From Streptomyces griseochromogenes (GTDB lineage Bacteria > Actinomycetota > Actinomycetes > Streptomycetales > Streptomycetaceae), in the NCBI RefSeq assembly GCF_001542625.1, contig NZ_CP016279.1:8308001-8372000 (forward strand): a stretch of DNA of 64,000 nt, read 5' to 3'. The notes under the pieces were generated by a model. That model ran no database searches, was not told where the DNA came from, and saw nothing but the letters and a program-made list of their open reading frames with translations. Each line of letters opens with the position of its first letter. Within the stretch, counting starts at the first letter, position 1. Made by a program: the position numbers and the translations under genes. Below, in pieces: positions 30,596-39,287 of this stretch.

Positions 30596-31434
30596 GAGGC
30601 GGCGGGAGAGGCGACGGAGGCGTTGTACGGGCCGATCCACTGCTCGTAGAGCTTCTTGTAGGTACCGTCGGCCTTGGCGTTCTTGATGGCCTTGTCGATG
30701 GCCTCGCGCAGGGCGGTGTTGCCCTTCTTCACCGTGAAGCCGTACTGCTCGCCGGTCTTGAGGTTGTCGACGACCTTGAACTTGTCCGCGTTGGCCTTGT
30801 CCTTCAGCCAGCCCTGGACGACCGGGAAGTCGATGACGACCGCCTGGACCTGTCCGGTGCGCAGGCCGTTGAGGACCGCGTCGGAGGACTCGAAGGAGAT
30901 CGGGTCGTAGCCCTTGCCCTTGACGTAGTCCTCGCCGGTGGTCTGCGCCTGGGCGCCGAGCTTCTTGCCCTTGGCCTTGACGTCGGCGAGGGAGTTGATG
31001 CCGCTCTTCTTGTCGACGAGGACGGCCTGGGTCGCGTCGAAGTACGGGTCGGAGAAGTCGACGTTCTTCTTCCGCTCCGGCGTGATCGTCATGCCGGCGG
31101 CGGCCAGGTCGCACTCGCCGGAGTTCAGGAAGGCCCCGGTCTTGAAGTTCTCGAACGGCGTGTCGAGGATCTGCTGCTTGACGCCGAGGTTCTTGGCGAC
31201 GAGGTCGATGAGGGAGACGTCGAAGCCCTGCACCTTGCCGTCGATCTCCGACTGGAACGGCGGGTACGGCAGGTGGGTGCAGGTGGTCAGCTGACCGCCC
31301 TTGACGAGGTGGACTCCCTTGACGGTCGTCGGGCCGCTGCCCGAGTCGCTGGAGGAGCAGCCGGCCACGAGCACGAGCCCGGCCGTCGCGGTGGTGGCTG
31401 CCAGAAGGCGGGTCCGGCGTCCGAGCGTTTTCAT
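30592..31434 (-). CDS. Polar amino-acid ABC transporter, solute-binding lipoprotein
   Basis: The 280-residue protein has a lipoprotein signal ([15 protein letters not shown], Cys at residue 26) and a family 3 solute-binding domain. Blocks include '[23 protein letters not shown]', '[19 protein letters not shown]' and '[14 protein letters not shown]'. Acidic and aromatic pocket residues suggest an amino acid or similar zwitterion as ligand. It heads the operon behind a near-consensus promoter at 31470-31497. Confidence 0.92.
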   Translation of the reverse strand: MKTLGRRTRLLAATTATAGLVLVAGCSSSDSGSGPTTVKGVHLVKGGQLTTCTHLPYPPFQSEIDGKVQGFDVSLIDLVAKNLGVKQQILDTPFENFKTGAFLNSGECDLAAAGMTITPERKKNVDFSDPYFDATQAVLVDKKSGINSLADVKAKGKKLGAQAQTTGEDYVKGKGYDPISFESSDAVLNGLRTGQVQAVVIDFPVVQGWLKDKANADKFKVVDNLKTGEQYGFTVKKGNTALREAIDKAIKNAKADGTYKKLYEQWIGPYNASVASPAAS

Positions 31435-31469
31435 GGGGTGATCTCCGTAGGGGGGAAGTATGGGTTCCG

Positions 31470-31499
31470 ATTATAAGGAAGAGTTTGAGCCTCTCAAAC
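31470..31499 (-). promoter_or_regulatory. Strong promoter with an overlapping dyad before the amino-acid ABC operon
   Basis: On the minus strand TTGAGA (31497-31492) and a perfect TATAAT (31475-31470) are separated by 16 bases, an HrdB-type promoter. GTTTGAG at 31483-31489 and CTCAAAC at 31493-31499 form a perfect 7-bp dyad covering the -35 element, a likely repressor site. The binding protein start is 36 bases downstream of the -10 box. Confidence 0.65.
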
Positions 31500-31585
31500 C
31501 AAACCCATGGTTACGAAGCCGTTCGCCTTAAGATCGGTGGAGTCGATCGCTGTGACCGAAGCCCGTGAACGGAGAGAGAAGCGCC

Positions 31586-32686
31586 GTGACCCACCCCTTC
31601 CTCGACCTGCCCCCGCTCAGTGCCGAGCGCTTCGCCGCCATCGAGGACCGGGTGGCCCGGTTGCTGGAGACCCGGCAGGACGTGGTGATCACACAGGGCG
31701 AGGCGCTGCTGCCCCTGGAGGGCGCGATCCGCGCGGCGGCCCGTCCGGGCACGACCGCGCTGAACGTGATCACGGGCCCGTACGGGCAGACCTTCGGGAA
31801 CTGGCTCCGGGACTGCGGCGCGACCGTGCACGACCTGTCCGTCCCGTTCCACACGGCGGTCACCGCGTCCCAGATCCGGGAGGCCCTCGCCGAGCACCCG
31901 GAGATCGACTTCGTCTCACTCGTCCACGCGGAGGCGGCGACCGGCAACACCAATCCGGTCGCGGAGATCGGCGAGGTGGTGCGGGAGCACGGCGCGCTGT
32001 TCTACCTGGACGCGGTCGCCTCCGTCGGGGCGGAGCCGGTGCTGCCGGACGCGTGGGGCGTGGACCTGTGCGTGATCGGGGCCCAGAAGGCGATGGGCGG
32101 CCCGGCGGGTGTCTCGGCGATCTCGGTGAGCGAGCGGGCGTGGTCCCGGATGGCGGCCAACCCGAACGCCCCGCGCCGCTCCTACCTCTCCCTCCTCGAC
32201 TGGAAGGAGCGCTGGATCGACGGCGGCCGCAAGGCCCTGCTGCACGCTCCGGCCCAGCTCGAGATGCTGGCCCTGGAGGCGTGCCTGGAGCGGATCGAGA
32301 CGGCGGGCGCGCGGACGGTGATGGCCCGGCACGCGTCCGCCGCCGCGGCGACGCGGGCGGGCGCGGCGGCCCTGGGCGGGGGCATCGAGCCCTACGTCCA
32401 CGAGGCGAGGGACGCGGCGCCGGTCGCGACGACGCTGCGGGTCCCGTCCGGGGTGGTGGCCTCGGAGCTGGTGGCCCGGGCCCTGGCGAGCGACCCCGCG
32501 CTTCCGCTGGCCGCCGGCGGCGGCGCGCTCGCCGAGGAGATGATCCGCGTCAACCACTACGGCCCGGACGCGACGCCGGGCGCCGTGCACAGCTGCCTGT
32601 CGGCGCTGGGCGCGGCCCTCGCCGAGCGGGGACCGACGGTGGATCTGGAGGGTGCCCGCCGCGCGGCGGACGAGGCATGGCGGTAG
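31586..32686 (+). CDS. Class V aminotransferase (serine-pyruvate/alanine-glyoxylate type)
   Basis: A PLP enzyme of about 366 residues. Family features are TALNVITGPYGQTFGNW in the N-terminal half, YLDAVASVGAEPV with the conserved Asp, and the PLP lysine in CVIGAQKAMGGPAGV. GTG at 31586 is chosen because GGAGAG (31571-31576) lies 9 bases upstream; an in-frame GTG at 31565 lacks a site. Some relatives act in glyoxylate or 2-aminoethylphosphonate metabolism, so the substrate is open. It is divergent from the ABC operon and ends at a strong terminator. Confidence 0.85.
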   Translation: MTHPFLDLPPLSAERFAAIEDRVARLLETRQDVVITQGEALLPLEGAIRAAARPGTTALNVITGPYGQTFGNWLRDCGATVHDLSVPFHTAVTASQIREALAEHPEIDFVSLVHAEAATGNTNPVAEIGEVVREHGALFYLDAVASVGAEPVLPDAWGVDLCVIGAQKAMGGPAGVSAISVSERAWSRMAANPNAPRRSYLSLLDWKERWIDGGRKALLHAPAQLEMLALEACLERIETAGARTVMARHASAAAATRAGAAALGGGIEPYVHEARDAAPVATTLRVPSGVVASELVARALASDPALPLAAGGGALAEEMIRVNHYGPDATPGAVHSCLSALGAALAERGPTVDLEGARRAADEAWR

Positions 32687-32756
32687 CGGCGTCCGGCTGA
32701 AGGACGAGGCCCGGCCCTGCCGCGGCCCGACCGCAACCGCTGCAGGCCGGAACGGG

Positions 32757-32784
32757 ACGGTCCGCGCGAAGACGCGCGGACCGT
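32757..32784 (+). terminator. Terminator after the class V aminotransferase
   Basis: A perfect 12-bp stem (ACGGTCCGCGCG at 32757-32768 with 32773-32784) encloses an AAGA loop, 70 bases after the aminotransferase stop. Confidence 0.75.
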
Positions 32785-32812
32785 TGTCAGTGCCGCGTGC
32801 CAGGCTGTCTTC

Positions 32813-33340
32813 ATGACCACGAGGACTCCCGGCACCCTTCCCGACGGCCGCCCCGTCCCCCTGATGACCGGCCCCGAGCGCCCCATGCTGGAGAGCTGGC
32901 TGGACTTCCACCGGGCCACTCTGGAGCTGAAGTTCCGGGGACTGGACGACATACAGGCGCGGCTCGCCCCGGCCGAGCCGTCCGCGCTGACGCCGCTCGG
33001 GCTGGTGCAGCATCTCGCCGAGGTCGAGCGGAACTGGTGGCAGCGCGTGGTGGCGGGGCTCGATGTGCCACCGGTGTTCGAGGAGGCGACGGGGTACGCC
33101 CTCGATCCGGGGCGCGGGCTCGACGAGGCGTTCACGGCGTGGCGCGGGGAGGTCACGCGGGGGCGTCGGCTGCGTGCCGCGCGGTCACTGGAGGACACCG
33201 GGCGGATCACCGACGGGCCGATGACCGGGGCCGAGGTCAGTGTGCGGTGGGTGCTCATTCACCTCATCGAGGAGTACGCCCGGCACAACGGGCACGCCGA
33301 CATACTGCGTGAACGCATCGACGGAACCACGGGCTTCTGA
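32813..33340 (+). CDS. DinB-like (DUF664) family protein
   Basis: A 175-residue four-helix-bundle protein. Metal ligands typical of the DinB/YfiT superfamily are present: His in [13 protein letters not shown] near residue 67 and the C-terminal [14 protein letters not shown] pair. Actinobacterial members include mycothiol-dependent transferases, but no activity is assigned to this subgroup. It begins 29 bases after a terminator, so its promoter must lie close to or within the hairpin region. The region after it, 33341-33607, is notably AT-rich and leads to ectA. Confidence 0.82.
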   Translation: MTTRTPGTLPDGRPVPLMTGPERPMLESWLDFHRATLELKFRGLDDIQARLAPAEPSALTPLGLVQHLAEVERNWWQRVVAGLDVPPVFEEATGYALDPGRGLDEAFTAWRGEVTRGRRLRAARSLEDTGRITDGPMTGAEVSVRWVLIHLIEEYARHNGHADILRERIDGTTGF

Positions 33341-33461
33341 ATTCAATTTACCTTCACAATTCCCGCTTATTCCCCGGACGATAGCTCCCCGTATTCTTCT
33401 GCCCGCTTTTTTCGAGGTTAAACAGAGAGTTTTTCATACGGGCTTCTAACAGGTTTCCGCA

Positions 33462-33489
33462 TTGTGACACACTCCACAGCGGGTATCTT
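33462..33489 (+). promoter_or_regulatory. Candidate promoter of ectABCD in an AT-rich leader
   Basis: TTGTGA (33462-33467) and TATCTT (33484-33489) with a 16-base spacer resemble a vegetative promoter. They lie within 33341-33607, a stretch much richer in A+T than its surroundings and without a gene. Transcription from here would give an untranslated leader of roughly 110 bases before ectA. Confidence 0.45.
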
Positions 33490-33607
33490 TTGTACAGATT
33501 TATGGTGGTGCAATTCTGGCATTTCACCGCCCCTGCCCTCATCCCTCCCCCCGCTGCCGTCAATGCGCCCGTGCATTCCTGAATTTGCCTCGCTAAATTC
33601 GTGCCGC

Positions 33608-34126
33608 ATGACTGCCGCACAAGCAGACCTGTTCATCGACCGACCGGCGGTGTCCGACGGACCCGCGCTGTGGCGTATCGCCAAGAACTCGGAAACCCTC
33701 GACCTGAACTCCTCGTACAGCTATTTGCTGTGGTGCCGGGACTTCGCCGCCACCTCGGCGGTGGCGCGTGGCGCGGACGGCGAGCCCGTCGGTTTCGTGA
33801 CCGGGTACGTGCGGCCCGACCGTCCCCGCGTCCTGCTCGTCTGGCAGGTGGCCGTCGACGCCGCCCACCGGGGGCGCGGCATCGCCGCCGCGCTGCTGGA
33901 CGGGCTGACCGCCCGGCTCACCGGCGAGCGCCTGATCACCGGCATCGAGACCACCATCGCCCCCGGAAACACGGCCTCCGAGCGTCTGTTCACCTCGTTC
34001 GCCGCCCGGCACGGAGCGGACCTCGACCGCGAGGTGCTGTTCCCCGCCGACCTGTTCCCCGACGGCCAGCACGATGCCGAAGTCCTGTACCGCATCGGTC
34101 CGTTGACCCCGTCCACCGCCCTCTGA
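33608..34126 (+). CDS. ectA: L-2,4-diaminobutyrate N-acetyltransferase (EctA)
   Basis: A 172-residue GNAT enzyme that acetylates diaminobutyrate in ectoine synthesis. Typical blocks are LDLNSSYSYLLWCRDFAATS near residue 32, LLVWQVAVDAAHRGRGIAAA with the acetyl-CoA loop near 80, and TTIAPGNTASERLFTSFA near 118. The ATG at 33608 fits the family N-terminus but no ribosome site precedes it (bases before are AATTCGTGCCGC), which is odd for an abundant enzyme. First gene of ectABCD. Confidence 0.93.
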   Translation: MTAAQADLFIDRPAVSDGPALWRIAKNSETLDLNSSYSYLLWCRDFAATSAVARGADGEPVGFVTGYVRPDRPRVLLVWQVAVDAAHRGRGIAAALLDGLTARLTGERLITGIETTIAPGNTASERLFTSFAARHGADLDREVLFPADLFPDGQHDAEVLYRIGPLTPSTAL

Positions 34127-34139
34127 GGAGCGATTCACC

Positions 34140-35411
34140 GTGACCATCACCCAGCCCGACCTCAGCGTCTTCGAGACCATCGAGTCCGAGGTGCGCAGTT
34201 ACTGCCGCGGCTGGCCCACCGTGTTCGACCGGGCGCAGGGCAGCCGGATCTACGACGAGGACGGACACGCCTACCTCGACTTCTTCGCCGGTGCCGGCTC
34301 ACTCAACTACGGCCACAACAACCCGGTACTGAAACGGGCGCTGATCGACTATCTGTCCCGGGACGGGGTGACCCACGGCCTGGACATGTCGACCAAGGCC
34401 AAACGGTCCTTCCTGCAGACCTTCCAGGACCTGGTGCTGCGCCCGCGCGACCTGCCCTACAAGGTCATGTTCCCGGGCCCGACCGGCACCAACGCCGTCG
34501 AGTCGGCGCTGAAGCTGGCCCGGAAGGTGAAGGGCCGGGAGGCGATCGTGTCGTTCACGAACGCCTTCCACGGGATGTCGCTGGGCTCCCTGGCCGTCAC
34601 CGGCAACGCCTTCAAGCGGGCCGGCGCGGGCATCCCGCTGGTCCACGGCACGCCGATGCCCTTCGACAACTACTTCGACGGCACGGTGCCGGACTTCCTG
34701 TGGTTCGAGCGGCTCCTGGAGGACCAGGGCTCCGGTCTCAACAAGCCGGCCGCGGTGATCGTGGAGACCGTGCAGGGCGAGGGCGGCATCAACGTGGCCC
34801 GGCCCGAATGGCTGCGCGCCCTCAAGGACCTGTGCGAGCGGCAGGACATGCTGCTGATCGTCGACGACATCCAGATGGGCTGCGGCCGGACGGGGGCGTT
34901 CTTCTCCTTCGAGGAGGCCGGGATCGTGCCCGACATCGTCACCGTGTCCAAGTCGATCAGCGGCTACGGCCTGCCGATGGCGCTGTGCCTGTTCAAGCCC
35001 GAGCTCGACGTCTGGGAGCCGGGCGAGCACAACGGCACCTTCCGCGGCAACAACCCCGCGTTCGTGACCGCCACCGCGGCCCTCGAGACGTACTGGGCCG
35101 ACGGCTCCGCGATGGAGAAGCAGACCCGCGCCCGCGGCGAGCAGATCGAGCAGGCACTGATCTCGATCACCGAGGAGAACCTCGCCGATGTGAAGGAGTA
35201 CCGCGGCCGCGGTCTGGTGTGGGGTCTGGAGTTCCACGAGAAGGCGCGGGCCACCCGGGTCGCCCGGCGGGCCTTCGAACTCGGCCTGCTCATCGAGACG
35301 TCCGGCCCGGAGGGCGAGGTCGTCAAGCTGCTGCCCGCGCTCACCGTCACCCCCGAAGAGCTGGACGAGGGCCTCAGCATCGTCGCCCGCGCCATCCGCG
35401 AGACCGTCTAG
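34140..35411 (+). CDS. ectB: Diaminobutyrate-2-oxoglutarate transaminase (EctB)
   Basis: The 423-residue class III aminotransferase makes L-2,4-diaminobutyrate from aspartate semialdehyde. Landmarks are FFAGAGSLNYGHNNP near 40, FPGPTGTNAVESALKLARK near 109, LLIVDDIQMGCGRTG near 239 and the PLP lysine in VTVSKSISGYGLP near 268. The GTG at 34140 has GAGGAG upstream. It follows ectA by 13 bases. Confidence 0.95.
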   Translation: MTITQPDLSVFETIESEVRSYCRGWPTVFDRAQGSRIYDEDGHAYLDFFAGAGSLNYGHNNPVLKRALIDYLSRDGVTHGLDMSTKAKRSFLQTFQDLVLRPRDLPYKVMFPGPTGTNAVESALKLARKVKGREAIVSFTNAFHGMSLGSLAVTGNAFKRAGAGIPLVHGTPMPFDNYFDGTVPDFLWFERLLEDQGSGLNKPAAVIVETVQGEGGINVARPEWLRALKDLCERQDMLLIVDDIQMGCGRTGAFFSFEEAGIVPDIVTVSKSISGYGLPMALCLFKPELDVWEPGEHNGTFRGNNPAFVTATAALETYWADGSAMEKQTRARGEQIEQALISITEENLADVKEYRGRGLVWGLEFHEKARATRVARRAFELGLLIETSGPEGEVVKLLPALTVTPEELDEGLSIVARAIRETV

Positions 35412-35441
35412 CGCCATCCACCGAGGAGGAAGCACAGCACC

Positions 35442-35846
35442 GTGATCGTCCGATCGTTCAAGGACATCGAAGGCACCGACCGGCATGTGAAGGCCAAGTC
35501 CGGCACCTGGGAGAGCAAGCGGATCGTCCTCGCCAAGGAGCGGGTCGGCTTCTCCCTGCACGAGACGGTCCTGTACGCCGGGACCGAGACGTCGATGTGG
35601 TACGCCAACCACATCGAGGCCGTCGTCTGCGTCGAGGGCGAGGCCGAGCTCACCGACCACGAGACCGGGAGGACGCACACGATCACTCCCGGCACCATGT
35701 ACCTCCTGGACGGGCACGAGCGGCACACGCTGCGCGTCAAGGAGGACTTCCGCTGCCTCTGCGTGTTCAACCCGCCCGTCACCGGCCGGGAGGACCACGA
35801 CGAGAACGGCGTCTACCCGCTGCTCACCGAGCCCGAGGAGGTGTGA
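35442..35846 (+). CDS. ectC: L-ectoine synthase (EctC)
   Basis: A 134-residue cupin that cyclises N-gamma-acetyl-diaminobutyrate to ectoine. Family blocks: [39 protein letters not shown] with the metal-site Glu, and [12 protein letters not shown] with the metal-site His. A GTG start follows a GAGGAGG site. It is three bases upstream of ectD. Confidence 0.96.
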   Translation: MIVRSFKDIEGTDRHVKAKSGTWESKRIVLAKERVGFSLHETVLYAGTETSMWYANHIEAVVCVEGEAELTDHETGRTHTITPGTMYLLDGHERHTLRVKEDFRCLCVFNPPVTGREDHDENGVYPLLTEPEEV

Positions 35847-35849
35847 CCC

Positions 35850-36737
35850 ATGACCACCGTCACCGACCTGTACCCCAGCCGCGGCACGAGCGAGGTGACC
35901 GTCCCGCGCCAGGACCCGGTCGTCTGGAGCTCCCCGGACACGCCCGGCCCGATCACGACGGCCGACCTGCAGTCGTACGAGCGTGACGGCTTCCTCGCCG
36001 TCGACCAGCTGATCACCCCGGACGAGGTCGGGGTCTACCGGAGCGAGCTGGACCGGCTCGTCGCCGACCCGGCGATCCGCGCCGACGAGCGCTCGATCGT
36101 CGAGCCGAAGTCCAAGGAGATCCGTTCGGTCTTCGAAGTGCACCGGATCAGCGAGGTGTTCGCGCGCCTGGTGCGCGATCCGCGGGTGGTCGGCCGGGCC
36201 CGGCAGATCCTCGGCTCGGACGTGTACGTCCACCAGTCCCGGATCAACGTCAAGCCGGGCTTCGGCGCGAGCGGCTTCTACTGGCACTCGGACTTCGAGA
36301 CCTGGCACGCCGAGGACGGCCTGCCGAACATGCGCACGGTGTCCGTCTCGATCGCGCTGACCGAGAACTACGACACCAACGGCGGGCTCATGATCATGCC
36401 GGGCTCGCACCGCACGTTCCTGGGCTGTGCCGGGGCCACGCCCGAGGACAACTACAAGAGGTCGCTGCAGATGCAGGACGCGGGCACACCGTCCGACGCG
36501 GCGCTGACCACGCTGGCGAGCGAGTACGGCATCCGGCTGTTCACCGGCCGGGCGGGCTCGGCGACCTGGTTCGACTGCAACTGCATGCACGGGTCCGGCG
36601 ACAACATCACGCCGTTCCCGCGCAGCAACGTCTTCATCGTCTTCAACAGCGTGGAGAACGCGGCGGTGGAGCCGTTCGCGGCGCCGGTACGGCGGCCGGA
36701 GTTCATCGGCGCACGGGACTTCACTCCCGTGCGGTGA
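35850..36737 (+). CDS. ectD: Ectoine 5-hydroxylase (EctD)
   Basis: A 295-residue Fe(II)/2-oxoglutarate dioxygenase that turns ectoine into 5-hydroxyectoine. The iron ligands are visible as the HxD in FYWHSDFETWHAEDGLP (His148, Asp150 by position in the translation) and the distal His in CNCMHGSGDN. The signature stretch around the HxD is diagnostic for EctD among related hydroxylases. It is the last gene of the operon and ends before a bidirectional terminator. Confidence 0.95.
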   Translation: MTTVTDLYPSRGTSEVTVPRQDPVVWSSPDTPGPITTADLQSYERDGFLAVDQLITPDEVGVYRSELDRLVADPAIRADERSIVEPKSKEIRSVFEVHRISEVFARLVRDPRVVGRARQILGSDVYVHQSRINVKPGFGASGFYWHSDFETWHAEDGLPNMRTVSVSIALTENYDTNGGLMIMPGSHRTFLGCAGATPEDNYKRSLQMQDAGTPSDAALTTLASEYGIRLFTGRAGSATWFDCNCMHGSGDNITPFPRSNVFIVFNSVENAAVEPFAAPVRRPEFIGARDFTPVR

Positions 36738-36753
36738 CGTGACGCGCGTCGTT

Positions 36754-36788
36754 CCAGGGGCCTCCGTGCGACAGCCGGAGGCCCCTGG
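36754..36788. terminator. Bidirectional terminator between ectD and the convergent aminotransferase
   Basis: A perfect 13-bp stem (CCAGGGGCCTCCG at 36754-36766 with 36776-36788) has a 9-base loop and sits 17 bases after the ectD stop and 28 bases after the opposing gene. Confidence 0.85.
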
Positions 36789-36815
36789 CGCGTTCCACCG
36801 CGCGAGGTACCCGGG

Positions 36816-37913
36816 TCAGCCGGACAGCGCGCTCAGCAGACGATCCACGTCGGCGGGCGTGTTGTAGAGGTGGAAGGACGCGCGCAGGTTGCCCGCGCGG
36901 TCGGAGACCTCGATGCCGGCGCGGCTCAACCCGGGCTGGCGGTCGCCGAGTCCGGGCACCGAGACGATCGCCGAGCCGGGGGCGGGCAGGGGTTCGTGGC
37001 CGAGGGCCGCGAGTCCGTCCCGGAACCGGTCGGCCAGGGCCAGGTCGTGGGCCTGTACGGCGGCCACGCCGAGTTCCTCGATCAGGGCCAGGGAATGGCG
37101 CACTCCGGTGTAGGTGAACAGGGCGGGGCTGACGTCGAACCGCCGTGCGGAGTGGGCGAGTTCGGCCACCGGGCCGTAGCAGCTGTTCCACGGCTCCTCG
37201 GCCGCGACCCAGCCCGCCAGCAGCGGGGAAAGCCCGCCGAGGTCCTCGGGGACGACGAGGAAGGCCGCCCCGTGCGGGCCGAGCAGCCACTTGAAGGTCG
37301 TGGAGACGGTGAAGTCGTGGGCATCGGCCCGCATGGGCAGCCAGCCGGCGGACTGCGAGAAGTCGACGTAGGTGCGTGCCCCGTGGGTCCGGGCGGCCTC
37401 GCGCAGGGCGGACAGATCGGCGATCCGGCCGTCGGCGGACTGGGCGGCGCTGACCGCGACGAGTGCGGTGCCGGGCCGCACGGACTCGGCGAGCCGCTCC
37501 AGCGGGACCGCGCGGACCTTGAGGTCTCCCCGGGTGTAGAAGGGGTTCACGACCGAGGTGAAGTCGTCCTCGGCGGTCAGGACTTCGGCGCCGGCGGGCA
37601 GGGAGGTGGCGACCAGAGCGGTCTGGGTGGCCACCGAGGGTCCCGCCGCCACCCGGGTCACCGGCACTCCGGCGAGCCGGGCGAACGCGGCCCGGGCCAG
37701 CTCGACGTCCTCGAACAGCGGATCGAGCGGCCTGCCCTCCGCCCGGATGGCCACCGCCTCGCGCAGTGCGGCGACGGTACGGGCGGGCAGCAGGCCGCTG
37801 CTCGCGGTGTTGAGGTAGGTGTTCTGCGGGGTGAACTCGGCGCGGACGAGGTTCTCGAACGTCTCCGTGGTCTCCATGGGTCCACTCTGCGGCCCCATGA
37901 AGTCGTAGTCCAT
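36816..37913 (-). CDS. Class V aminotransferase, cysteine desulfurase/isopenicillin-epimerase-like
   Basis: A 365-residue PLP protein. NTYLNTASSGLLPARTVAAL near residue 31 and YVDFSQSAGWLPM, with the PLP lysine in VSTTFKWLLGPHGAAFLV near 203, place it in the class V family close to epimerases and desulfurases. No catalytic Cys loop typical of NifS/IscS desulfurases is evident, so desulfurase activity is doubtful. Start is uncertain: Met1 at 37913 has no ribosome site; Met13 (37877) has a weak GAGTGG. Function unknown. Confidence 0.78.
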   Translation of the reverse strand: MDYDFMGPQSGPMETTETFENLVRAEFTPQNTYLNTASSGLLPARTVAALREAVAIRAEGRPLDPLFEDVELARAAFARLAGVPVTRVAAGPSVATQTALVATSLPAGAEVLTAEDDFTSVVNPFYTRGDLKVRAVPLERLAESVRPGTALVAVSAAQSADGRIADLSALREAARTHGARTYVDFSQSAGWLPMRADAHDFTVSTTFKWLLGPHGAAFLVVPEDLGGLSPLLAGWVAAEEPWNSCYGPVAELAHSARRFDVSPALFTYTGVRHSLALIEELGVAAVQAHDLALADRFRDGLAALGHEPLPAPGSAIVSVPGLGDRQPGLSRAGIEVSDRAGNLRASFHLYNTPADVDRLLSALSG

Positions 37914-37973
37914 TGCGGATTTTTACGTGGAGTGGCTTAGGAGTGCTTATACATCGGCGCGACCTGCGGTTTC

Positions 37974-38690
37974 TCAGTGCTGCGGCACCGCGCACCCGTC
38001 CGGGCCGCATGCCTCGGCATCATCCTGGCCGACCGGCTCCAGCGGGGAACGCTCACCCCAGGCCTGGCTCAGCGCCTGGGTGAAGACCTCGGCGGGCTGG
38101 GCGCCGGAGACGCCGTACTTCCGGTCCAGGACGAAGAAGGGCACGCCGTTCGCCCCGAGCTGGGCGGCCTCGCGCTCGTCGGCGCGGACCTCGTCGGCGT
38201 AGGCCGCCGGATCGGCGAGCACCTCGCGGACGGCGTCGGCGTCCAGCCCGGCCTCGACGGCCAGCTCCACCAGGCGCACGTCGCCCTCGGTGAAGACGGA
38301 CCGTTCCTCGGCGAAGTTGGCGCGGTACAGGATCTGGATCAGCTCGTCCTGGCGGCCCCGCTCCTTGGCGAAGTGCAGCAGGCGGTGCATGTCGAACGTG
38401 TTGCCGTGGTCACGGCCCCGGGTGCGGTAGTCCAGGCCCTCGGCGGCGGCCTGGGCGCCCAGATTGTCCTCGCCGGCCTGGGCCTGCGTCTCGCTCATGC
38501 CGTACTTCCTGGTGAGCATGGTGATCACCGGCTGCACATCGCCCTTGGCGCGGCCCGGGTCCAGCTCGAAGGAGCGGTGCACCACCTCGACCTCGTCGTG
38601 GTGCGGGAAGGCGGCGAGCGCCTTCTCGAAGCGGGCCTTGCCCACGTAGCACCAGGGGCAGGCGATGTCGCTCCAGATCTCGACGCGCAT
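37974..38690 (-). CDS. DsbA-family oxidoreductase (FrnE-like)
   Basis: A 238-residue thioredoxin-fold protein without a signal peptide, so cytoplasmic. The redox motif CPWC is at residues 11-14 (EIWSDIACPWCYVGK) and the cis-proline loop is GVPFFVLDRKYGVSGAQ near 189. The C-terminus has two more Cys (EACGPDGCAVPQH), as in FrnE of polyketide clusters and its widespread homologues. Acts in disulfide exchange or as an isomerase; the client is unknown. Confidence 0.9.
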   Translation of the reverse strand: MRVEIWSDIACPWCYVGKARFEKALAAFPHHDEVEVVHRSFELDPGRAKGDVQPVITMLTRKYGMSETQAQAGEDNLGAQAAAEGLDYRTRGRDHGNTFDMHRLLHFAKERGRQDELIQILYRANFAEERSVFTEGDVRLVELAVEAGLDADAVREVLADPAAYADEVRADEREAAQLGANGVPFFVLDRKYGVSGAQPAEVFTQALSQAWGERSPLEPVGQDDAEACGPDGCAVPQH

Positions 38691-38783
38691 GTCTTCGGCT
38701 CTCTCCAGGTCGTACGGGCGTGGAGGCTCTCTCCGCCCAGTACGTGAACGTTCAAACAGCGGCGTTCATTCCCCGGGCACGGC

Positions 38784-39287
38784 TCATTTCCCGGGCACGG
38801 CGAAGCGCAGGAAGAGGTGGTGGTCGCCCTCGGCGGGCGGGTTCTCCGGGTCGGGGAGCCAGCCCTGGCGGGCGTAGAAGGCCTGGGCGCGGGCGTTGTC
38901 CGTATGCACGTCGAGGACGGCCGTGCGCTTGCCGTCGGCCTGCCACTCCTCCACGCAGGCCGCGTGCAGGGCCATGCCGATGCCGCAGCGCCAGTGGTCG
39001 GGGTCGACATGGAACTGGAAGAGCTTGACCGTGTCCGCGGGTGCGCCGTCCGGGGTGCGGAAGGAGGCGACGCCGACGATCCGGCTCTGCGCGACGGCGC
39101 AGAGCACGTGCCCGTCGGACCGCTCGATGGAACCGCGCCAGGCCTCGGCCCAGTCGACGTCGGCCTGCGGGACGCCGTCCGGGTAGTACGTCGAACGGGC
39201 GCGGAAGTGCAGATCGGCGATGGTCTCGGCTTCGGCGGGCAGGGCGGTGCGGATCACCCGGGCGCCGGTCACACGTTCACTGATCAT
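38784..39287 (-). CDS. GNAT family N-acetyltransferase
   Basis: A 167-residue protein with the GNAT core: 'IVGVASF' strand, FHVDPDHWRCGIGMALHAAC as the acetyl-CoA binding loop near residue 105, and 'ARAQAFYARQGW' near 137. The ATG (39285-39287) overlaps the stop of the GlxA-type regulator (ATGA), so the two are co-transcribed and coupled. The substrate is unknown. The open frame upstream to 39773 is antisense to or overlapping the regulator and is not used. Confidence 0.87.
   Translation of the reverse strand: MISERVTGARVIRTALPAEAETIADLHFRARSTYYPDGVPQADVDWAEAWRGSIERSDGHVLCAVAQSRIVGVASFRTPDGAPADTVKLFQFHVDPDHWRCGIGMALHAACVEEWQADGKRTAVLDVHTDNARAQAFYARQGWLPDPENPPAEGDHHLFLRFAVPGK

Noticed and set aside
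33341..33440. PHO-box-like CTTCAC sequence before ectA
   Set aside because: Only one poor half-unit is present, with no 11-bp direct repeat.
36816..37913. Cysteine desulfurase (sufS/nifS) assignment for the class V aminotransferase
   Set aside because: The catalytic Cys loop and an adjacent iron-sulfur assembly context are missing.
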